From NCBI GenBank assembly GCA_030062745.1, contig CP099841.1:29019398-29083397 (forward strand): a stretch of DNA of 64,000 bases. The letters are read 5' to 3'. The DNA is from Capitulum mitella (Eukaryota; Arthropoda; Thecostraca; Pollicipedomorpha; Pollicipedidae). Below, piece after piece: positions 56,401 to 64,000 of this stretch (position 1 is the first letter of the stretch; the number at the start of each line of letters is the position of its first letter). The position numbers and the translations under genes were made by a program. Below the pieces are notes generated by a model. It was not told where the DNA came from. It searched no databases and saw nothing but the letters and a program-made list of their open reading frames with translations.

Positions 56401-59400
56401 GCGAGCTCAGGGAATTCGAAACTGCTGGTGACAAATTCATGCGCAGGACGAGAAATTTGCACGTGTTCCGACGACGATCAGTGAGAGAAGAAAGCGCACC
56501 GTGATGTTCCGGTGGAGAATTACAGGGTGAAACGTACCATTAACACTCCGTTCTTAATGTGCCATCGGCATCATTTATCAATGTTCTATCGAACAATTGG
56601 TCTCCTGAAAAATGCAGCCCTGAACTGTAGAGAGTTCAACTAACTGGAACACCCCGCCGCAAATTTATCAAACTGCTAATGACTTTAAAGGTGCAAGTTC
56701 AGACGACCAGCAAGTACGACAGTCTCGACGCGTATAAAACAAACGCGACGACGCCACTAAGGGTGTGGAAAAATCGGCGAGATCGGGGTAGCAAGTCATT
56801 GTACACTTAACATCGTGTGTCACGACCTACATACGGTTGACAGCCAGCAGGTCACCACAGTACATGCGGTCTGGGGCCATCGCACAGAAGCGACCCGACT
56901 TAGCACTGCAGCAGCGGATGGCTGGAAGGCCAGGTCAAGCCACGTCCCTTCCGCCAGCTTTGTGACGGCAAGTATGCGGGAGTATGGTGAGTGAGCCAGC
57001 CAGCGGCAGACAAGCCAGCTCATCGGGCCTCTGCCCAGACAGATCTGATCTGACCCTGCTGCAGGTCGGGATAGCGGACACTCGGACAGCCAATGGCCGA
57101 CAGATCACTTCAGGCCGCGGCTGTGCACGGCTCTAAGCGCGCCGCCGTGCAGGAGTGCATCCGCCCGGGACGGCGGCCGGCGCTCCTCGCGATCCGGTTC
57201 ACTGCTCCCCGCCGCCGGGTGACGGCGGAACCGACCGGTCCGCCGCCGCCCCGGGCGCCGTCCGCCCACCCGCCCCCGGCCCGCACCGTCAGCTGACGGA
57301 CTGGCGGACGCAGCAGTCTGCGGTCGTGACGGCTCCTAGCCGTACACGCTCGACTGGCTGTGAAATGGGGGAGAAGATGGGGCAGCTGCAGCGCTGAACG
57401 ACCGGGATGTGAAAGGCTTTCCGCTTTCGCTATCGGCGGCTTTTCGTCGCAGCAATCGTTCGGCTCATTTCTCACTTATGTTCAGGCTGCAGTTACGCGA
57501 GTCACATTCGTCGCTCTTCCATCCTTTTGTAGTGTCATCACTTCAGCAGGATGGTGAAAGGCCTACTTCTAATAACATTTGAAGGCTTCTAATGACATAT
57601 ATGTCGTTCAGTTAGCAACTTCGCTGACGGGTTCTACTGTACCGGGGAATACGTGCACATTCTGTGTCCATCGACAATAACGTTTCAGTTCACATCGCCT
57701 TGCATGCAGGAAACTGACGTCTGCATGCCCCAGAAACATGTGGAAATCCAACTGCACAAACATTCAAGCTTCTGCTCGCAAAAAAAAATCCCTACGGCAC
57801 CCATGACGCCACTCACGTGCGGTGAAATGAGGCTGGTGGAGGAGGCCAGCGACGTGATGCTGCCGTAGTGGTCGCGGGTGGAGGTGGGCGACGCGATGGA
57901 GCCGCTGCCCGACATCAGGAAGCCGGGGATATCCTCGCTGGCGCTGGAGTCGAGCGAGGACATCCGCGCGTGACCGGATCCCGCGCCGCTGTGCGGCCGG
58001 CCGTCCCAGCGCTCGAAGGCGCGCCGCAGGTCGCTGACGCTCAGCACGTGCTTGGAGCGCGCCGTGCGCTTCAGGTTGGCGGTCAGCATCTCGAGCAGGC
58101 TGCTGGTGGAGCCGCTCGGCGACTTGGCGCCGTCCAGCGCGTCCATGATGTTCTCCTGGCTGGAGGAGGCGCTGCCGCCGCCGCCGTCCAGGTAGCCGCC
58201 CAGCTCCAGCGGCTTGGCGTCGCGCTCGCCCTCCAGCCAGCTGTGCGGCCGCGACGGCGCCGAGTCCTTGCGTTCGCGCAGCCGCAGCTCGGCCGAGCTG
58301 TACGCCGGCGTGCTCAGCTTGCGATCGAAGCCGGCGCGCTCCTTGTCGACGGCAGGCCAGCCGGTGTCGGTCGCGTCGGCCGCGTCGGCCGGCGGCGGCG
58401 GCGAGGACGTCGGCGTCGGGTTCGGCAGGCCGGGCGCCGGGCGCGACGCCCGAGACGGCGCCGGCGCGGGCGCCGGGTCCGCCTCGTCGCTCAGCTGCTG
58501 CCACTTCTGCTTGAGCGACTGGACGCTGGTGGCCTGGCGCAGGCGCGCCAGGTCGCGCGTCTCACCGCCGGCCGGCGCCGCGCCCGGCCGCCGTCCGGCC
58601 ACACCGTGCTTCCGCCAGGCGCCGTCGTCGAGAATCTTGGGCGGCGAGCCGGCCGCGCGTGCGGGCCGCTCGTCGGCGGCGGCCGCCGGCTCGGCGACGG
58701 GCGGCGAGCGAGGCCGCGGCGCCGGCTCCTCGTCCAGCCGGTCGGCGGCGCGCACCTCGGCCGCCCGCTCCAGCTCGTCGTCCAGGTCGAGCTCCTTGAC
58801 GGGCGAGCCGTGCAGCGTGGACGTGCTGGCGCGGTGGTCGAACTCGACGCTGCCGGCGCGGCTGCGGCCAGCCAGCTCCGGCTCGTCGACGAGCGTCAGC
58901 GTCGAGCCGCCGACGTCGGCGTCGGCCGGCTCCAGCCGGCTCCGCAGGTCGGCGGCGTCATCGTCCGAGATCTTGCGCCGCAGCTGGCCGGCGGCGCTCA
59001 GCGGCCGCGAGTTGAGCGAGCTGCTCCGCTGCAGCGGCTCGCGCGCCGGCCCCGGCGGCGGCCGCGGCGCCGCCGGCGGCTCGCTGCGGCGGCCGGCGCC
59101 GCTCGCGTCGCGGCGCCGCTCGGCCGAAGCGCCGCGGTCGCGCCGCGACGGCCGCGACAGCTCCACCGAGGAGCCGCCCAGCTTGGCGGAGCACGACACC
59201 AGGCGGAACGCCGAGCCGGACGGCCCGCGCGGCGAGTGCACCGATATGTTCTTGCGCTTGAAGGCGGGCGAGTACTTCTGGATGTTCGGGGACTCGCCCT
59301 TCCACGGCGGCGACGAGAGCTGATGAGAGTCGACTCTGTCCGACCTGGAGGCCAGCGTCTGCTTCGCTGGCGAGCTGCACGCGCTCGAAGCCCGGAAGCT

Positions 59401-60815
59401 GGACGAGCTCAGACTGGAGAGAGCTTTGCTCTTGATGGTGGGCAGGTCGGCGGGGCCCTTCTTCGTGAAGCCGTCGACCTTGTCGGGAATCACCAGGCCG
59501 CGAAGACGAGACAGACTTCGCCTCCTCTCCTCGGTGATGGAGTTGAGCGACACCTTCCTGGAGAGGTCTCCGGCGTGGCTGGAGTAGCTGTACACGCGCT
59601 CCTGCAGGCCGGCGAAGCTGTGCCGTTTCTCCGGCTTGGCCAGGTCGAACAGACTCTGCGACCGCTCCGAGAGGGGACTGGGCGACGCCTCTCTGGACGA
59701 GAAGTTGTCGGAGAGTCCAGGCGAGGACTCCGTCTGCGTCGTGGAAAGGTCTTGGGAATCCGAGGCCGCGGGCGACGGAGAGGGGGGAGCTGCGGGCGGC
59801 TTTGCTGCTGGAGCTGTCTCACTATCCACCGTGGATTCTGGGTCGGACTTCCTCTCGCTTATGTGCATGTTCATCATGCTTCCAAACTTGGTCCCACGCG
59901 ATTTGGGCGCATTGTTTCGCCTCGCCAGGACGTCCCCTGCTTTCGTCTTACGCGACGCGTGCTCGGTCAGCTTCACATCAGATCTGGACCTCACCTGCGA
60001 CTTGGACGCGCTGCCTGCTTCCAAATCATAATCCAAGCTCTTGTGTTTGTGCAGCTTTGGGTGGGCCGGGGCCAGCTGCTCCACCGACTGGCTGGAGAAG
60101 AGCGCAATCTTATCCTTGACGCTGACCTGACCTCGCACACCTTTCCCTGCCGTTTTCGACCTGGCCGCGGGCGCCACCTTCCGCAGGTCGCCCACGCTCT
60201 GCCGCTCGCCGCGTCTGACCGCCAGCGGCTCGGGCCCGCCCCTCCCGCTCCTGCCGCCGTCGCCGCCGAGCGAGTCGGACCGCTGGTACCGCCGGCCTGG
60301 CTCCGGCGGCGGCGCGGCGGCGGCGGCCCGCGGGCGCTTCTCGGCCGGCGGCGACGCGGCCTCGTCGCCGAAGCCGGACGGCGGCCGCAGCACGGCCGGC
60401 CGCTCCGGGCCCGGCGCCGGGGCCGGCTCGGCGAAGCTCGGCGGGAACTCGTGGCCGTCGGGCGGCTGCCGGGCGTTGGGCGGCGGCGGCGAGCCCCCGA
60501 GGCCGGCCGCGCGGAGCGGGTCGTCCGCGGCGCCGGGCGGCGGCGGCGAGTCGCCGCCCGAGCCCGAGCCGGAGGTCTCCGGGTCCGACTCGCCGCTCGA
60601 CGAGCGCCGGCCCGAGTCGGTCTCGCCGCTGGAGCGTCTCCCAGGCTCCGTCTCCCCGCTGGAGCGTCTCTCGCCGGCCGGCTTGCCGCTCGGCCGGCCC
60701 CGCTCGCCGCTGGCGAGGCCCGTACCGCGCTCCTCGTCCGTGTCGGCGGCAGGCTGAAGGGCTCGCCGCCGCCCGTCTGCCGGGGAGCCGCCGTCAACGG
60801 TCGCGCCGGCGGCAT
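50478..60815 (-). CDS. Two-PDZ scaffold protein related to pro-IL16/PDZD2 (5' part missing)
   Basis: Exons seen, 5' to 3': 60815-57817, 54977-54819, 53540-53412, 52997-52832, 51603-51460, 51059-50478. Phases agree at every join, but the first exon enters mid-codon, so at least one upstream exon is missing. Exon 1 encodes 999 residues of Ser/Arg/Pro-rich disordered sequence containing KDKIALFSSQSVEQL and HKHKSLDYDLE. The first PDZ domain (GGSIGVTLAGGADYENKEIS, then GDRVISINGRSSKG) and the second (GAGLGFSLQGGKDSPLGDRP, then VADKSGLLHVNDQILAIND and PDGPVRLTIRK) have the spacing and wording of the C-terminal PDZ pair of pro-IL16. Such proteins tether partners at the cortex or junctions; in insects the nearest known relative may be Big bang (inference). 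In the last exon the uncorrected frame runs to 50374. One base fewer in the G6 run at 50753-50758 gives a cleaner tail ending SVILPKA at 50478. Confidence 0.85.
51616..51645. repeat. (GGTCA)6 array at a 3' splice site of the PDZ gene
   Basis: Six perfect GGTCA copies on the plus strand, TGACC on the transcribed strand. They lie 13-42 bases upstream of exon 51603-51460, exactly where the branch point is expected, and each junction reads CTGAC, the animal branch-point consensus. Confidence 0.95.
51955..52105. repeat. 32-bp tandem repeat in a PDZ-gene intron
   Basis: Between four and five copies of a 32-bp unit starting GATCCGACAGGCAGCTGATT. The first two are identical and later ones diverge. 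It lies mid-intron, about 350 bases from the nearest exon, so it is not splice-site associated. Confidence 0.95.
54978..57816. other. 2.8-kb intron of the PDZ gene
   Basis: Between the disordered exon and the first PDZ exon. Both flanking phases are 0, so a direct join is possible. I see no further exon. A GC-rich block at about 57110-57300 is open in several frames but resembles nothing. Confidence 0.5.
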
Positions 60816-63800
60816 CTGGAAAGGAGTCAGAGCGTTATCACTGTCTTCCCTTGGTCGCCGTTATCGGAGACTGCGTGGTCGTTCTCGATATATGCGAGCC
60901 GTCGTCAAAGAATGTCTCGAACGTTTAGATAAAGCACCCGAGAACAGTACACAGGACATGAAAACTATTCAGCGAGCTACTAACCAATGCCACGCTGGTG
61001 GAACGTTCGTTTTGGGGAAAATGCTTTGAATAAATGTCGCAGACGGTCCGGGCACGTGTCAGACGTCAGACGAACAACAAAGCACCGACCAGTGACGAAG
61101 AATGTCTTGGCATGGCTGGGTCGTGGCAATCAGATAGTGGAACAAGACTGCCATTGTCATGTCAAGGTAGCAATTTGGACCATACCATTTACGGGTATGA
61201 AAGTGCCCCGTGCTGTACACTCTCAATTAAAGCTCAAGTAACAATCTCTTGTGCCACAGCTCGTCTGATTTCCTACAGATAACAGTAAAATCTGCCCATT
61301 GTACATGTGTCAAAAGCGTGAAAAACAGGCCAACAACACATCGTGAGCTGATCGGAGATACCCCGACAGCTTCCGAGGGTAGATACATCCAACCAAGCAT
61401 CCGATAAATCTCGAACCTCTAACAATAAAATATGGCAAGTCTAACGTTTAAGATATTTTAGATTGAGATTTGTGATAAAACTGAAAGGATTTTAGGACCC
61501 AGAAATGAAAGTATCATACCTGCAGCTTCGTGCGTTACCATCCAACCCCGACTATATCAGAAATACTGTAAGGCATTCTGGTTATTGCCGTTGTCCTGGA
61601 ATCTAAACTAAGCCACTCGATTTATTCCCGTATGCTTATTTGGTACAAAAATTCAGTTAGGGTCCCTATCTCTGCATGGCGGTATGTACTGGCTGAGTGT
61701 ACCATGCAATACATGAACAACGCGATGGCCTTTGGGTGTTTGGGCGTTTCGAGTTGCATGGTCTGGTTCCCTTGGCTTGGTTTGGGCTGTCTTCCGAACG
61801 TGGTCGCTCGTGCTTGATCGCGCCCTATCACAGACCGTTCCCAGCTGTCCTGGACTGTTCGTTCCCGTCTGTCCCTGCCTGAATGGCCGTGGCCAATAGC
61901 GGTGAGTGACGTGTCTAAGGTTGAGCTAGCCCAGGGTCGCATTTCATAGTCACGCTCCAATTCTTGCCCAGAAATCTTTGTTTCGACGTCAGAGGCTGGA
62001 CACAACATGAACAGGGCAGCTAAATACGTTTCTCAGCAGTTCTAAAACCTTCAGTAGGCCTTAAGAATGGAAGAAGGTAATGTTTGCCAGTGGTCGGTTT
62101 TTACTGACCACTCAATCCTGGCTTTCCTGACTACCGCCTGTGATTACTGTCCAACTGTGACCGTCCCCAGACTTCCGCATCCGGCTCCAGCTGTCTCCAC
62201 TATTTTCCTGCTTTGTCCTGTTCATCCAGTCCTGTGCGCCCAAGACTGGTCGCGCTCTCGTAACTGAAGTGCGAGTCCGAACACGCAGGCGGTTCCCTCC
62301 GAACGTCTTAGAAGGCACCTTCTTTTGATCCCCTCTGTCGGCGTTTTCAGGCGGCGCTTGCTGACTAAAGGCAGCTCCTTCTCGTCATCCTGCTGAGAGA
62401 CCTTAGAGCAGCCCTCAGTGGTCCTCTGTGGTTGAGGGCAGCTTCCAGTGACCCCCTCCTGTCTGTGACGGGGACAAACACGCGGCCGGCGCCACTGAAG
62501 CGCAAACAGGCGCCCGAGGGGCCGCCGCGGCACGCTCGCTTTCCCTCCCGGAATCCCCTGCAGTCAGCGTGGCGGCGACACTGGGAGCGCCCGGTCCGGT
62601 CGCACAAGGCGGCGCGCCCCGCTCAAAGCCGTCATTCAGCCATGAACGAAGCCCGACAGTGGCGCGACACTGCCGCGCGCGCGCGGTACGCCACCGACGG
62701 TGAATACTTGTCACAGGGCCAATGACCGGGGCCTGCGGCGCGCCGGAGCTCGCGGCCCACAAAGACGGCGGCCGGCCGGGCGCCGGCCGCGGCTCGGTGG
62801 CGCTGATGGAGCCGACCGCGGCCGGCGGCGGCCAGCGCGTGTGCCCTCCTACGCTGATGGTCACGGAGCGGCGGACGCACGTTGGCCAACGCCGCGCCGG
62901 CCGGCGCCCACGCGTGGCCTCGCGCGATACGGGTGGGTCGGCCGGGCCGGCGGCGCCGCCCGGCCGCGCCCAACGGGACCCGCAGCAGAGCTGCGCACGG
63001 CCCTGGGATGGTGCGCCGCGCCGCCGGCCGCCGCGGTCGGGCAGATGCATGCGTGAAATGAGCAAACGTGAGCTAGATAACAGGCATAGATGTTTAAAAT
63101 CCTTCTCCCATCTCTCAGATCCTAGATCCAAAGCCACTCAGGATTCGTGCTCCGCTATTTATTACGATTTACTGGACCCAGTAGGGATCCATTAGGATCA
63201 AGATCCAACCACTCGTTTTACCAAAAGATCTTCCAGGATGAGAGATCTACCACCCAGTTCCTGATTTGCTCGAAAGATCCGAGGAATCCAAGACGTAATA
63301 TAATAAAGTTGGGATCCAAAATCCGGGTTTACGTCACATTAAGAGCTAATGTGGGTTCTGTGTAATCGTTGAAGGTTTATGCGGCTTATAATATTGAAAC
63401 AGAAACCCTTCTTCTACATTGGTTTTAAATGTCTTTTTTCAAGTTAATACGGAACCTTTCAGATAACCTTTCTAGGGCGACCCGAAATCTGACTGCTGCC
63501 TAGGATCTAAAGATCCGCAGTGATCTGAGATCCAGTCGCTGGGCCATCATTTGCACGGGGAAATCCGTTAATATACGGGATCCAGGTTTGATTTGTTTCA
63601 AGGCCTAAATCCGATTCAAGATCCATTTACCCATGCGATCGGGGGATCCAATGAAATCCGAGATCCAGGTTTGGGATCTCGGCTCATGTCCGGGAGCGAC
63701 GCGACACTGTGGCCGCCGGGCAGTCCCGGGACGGCCGCGGAACAGGTCCGGGACGCACCTGTCCACACCGACGCCCGACAAAAGAGCCCGACATTCTGAG

Positions 63801-64000
63801 CCCGGCTCCCGGGACGGACGAGAGACGCGTCGGCGGTGCCACGACGAAAATCGAGGATAGGAGGCAGCCGACTGCACGAGCCGTTTTGCGCTTATCGGCC
63901 GGCTGCAGCGCACCGAACGGCCGACTTGAGACGGACTTCAGCTGGCCTAGTGAGCTTGCAAACAGCTGCAGACTGTTATCTCGTTTGAGCATGAAATGTC
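60816..64000. other. Upstream part of the PDZ gene (intron or promoter region)
   Basis: No exon that I can support. A CpG-rich block at about 62480-63050 with open frames on both strands could be a promoter or first exon. The GATCC-rich island follows at 63110-63680. The missing 5' end of the PDZ gene lies here or beyond the window. Confidence 0.4.
63110..63680. repeat. GATCC-rich degenerate repeat island
   Basis: More than twenty scattered copies of AGATCC, GGATCC, GATCCA and AAATCCG in both orientations within 570 bp. It recalls the GATTC islands at 874-1910 in style. No clean unit, terminal repeat or coding frame is visible. Confidence 0.6.

Noticed and set aside
57868-61029. A 1053-codon plus-strand open frame
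   Set aside because: It is antisense to the disordered exon of the PDZ gene. GC-rich sequence without AT-containing stop codons leaves several frames open; the minus-strand frame fits phased splice sites and conserved PDZ exons, and this one resembles no protein.
1-64000. Autonomous transposons, viral genes or bacterial genes
   Set aside because: I looked for reverse transcriptase, transposase, integrase, capsid or operon-like runs and saw none. Mobile DNA here is limited to short non-coding elements and tandem repeats.

Overview
This is a 64 kb piece of an intron-bearing metazoan nuclear genome. All of the recognisable genes are animal housekeeping or tissue genes. Introns are GT-AG and mostly 0.1-2.8 kb, coding GC is high, and there is no bacterial gene organisation. 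A SINE-like sequence of a type I associate with arthropods, the style of the BiP C-terminus and an axonemal (sperm or cilium) gene suggest an aquatic arthropod, possibly a crustacean with flagellated sperm such as a barnacle. That assignment is inference and not secure.

Layout, left to right: (1) 1-4.0 kb, intergenic, with two GATTC-rich islands. (2) 4.0-9.6 kb, minus strand, a complete 12-coding-exon SLC12A8-like transporter with one apparent 1-base insertion. (3) 9.6-13.4 kb, a 70-bp tandem repeat, a MITE-like element and a SINE-like element. (4) 13.9-18.4 kb, minus, complete three-coding-exon ER chaperone BiP/GRP78 with an upstream ERSE and CRE. (5) 18.5-23.7 kb, intergenic, with a double hairpin. 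(6) 23.7-24.4 kb, minus, a single-exon PGAP2 homologue. (7) 24.4-27.3 kb, intergenic, with a second MITE copy. (8) 27.3-29.9 kb, plus, five-exon FAHD1. (9) 31.9-33.5 kb, plus, four-exon PEX11 with a minisatellite in its 3' region. (10) 35.6-39.5 kb, minus, intronless AXDND1. (11) 41.2-46.7 kb, minus, six-exon Vps62-family gene with a signal peptide. (12) 46.7-50.2 kb, intergenic. (13) 50.5-60.8 kb, minus, the 3' part of a two-PDZ scaffold related to pro-IL16/PDZD2, including a 3-kb exon encoding a disordered region. (14) 60.8-64 kb, its upstream part, with a GATCC-rich island.

The genes do not form a pathway. They are independent neighbours serving ER folding (BiP), GPI-anchor remodelling (PGAP2), mitochondrial ketoacid metabolism (FAHD1), peroxisome division (PEX11), sperm or ciliary axoneme (AXDND1), membrane transport (SLC12A8), a lumenal/secretory protein (Vps62 family) and junctional or cytoskeletal scaffolding (PDZ protein).

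Three genome-level signals stand out. First, introns and 5' parts of BiP, FAHD1 and PEX11 are almost free of CpG, including one BiP intron with none over about 1.4 kb, while neighbouring genes and spacers have normal CpG; this is the footprint expected from germline gene-body methylation. Second, several minisatellites sit directly against splice sites and repeat the splice-site sequence itself, most strikingly a 30-bp array at 43.2-43.6 kb. Third, three otherwise well-conserved genes each have one extra base breaking the frame, which needs a read-level check.
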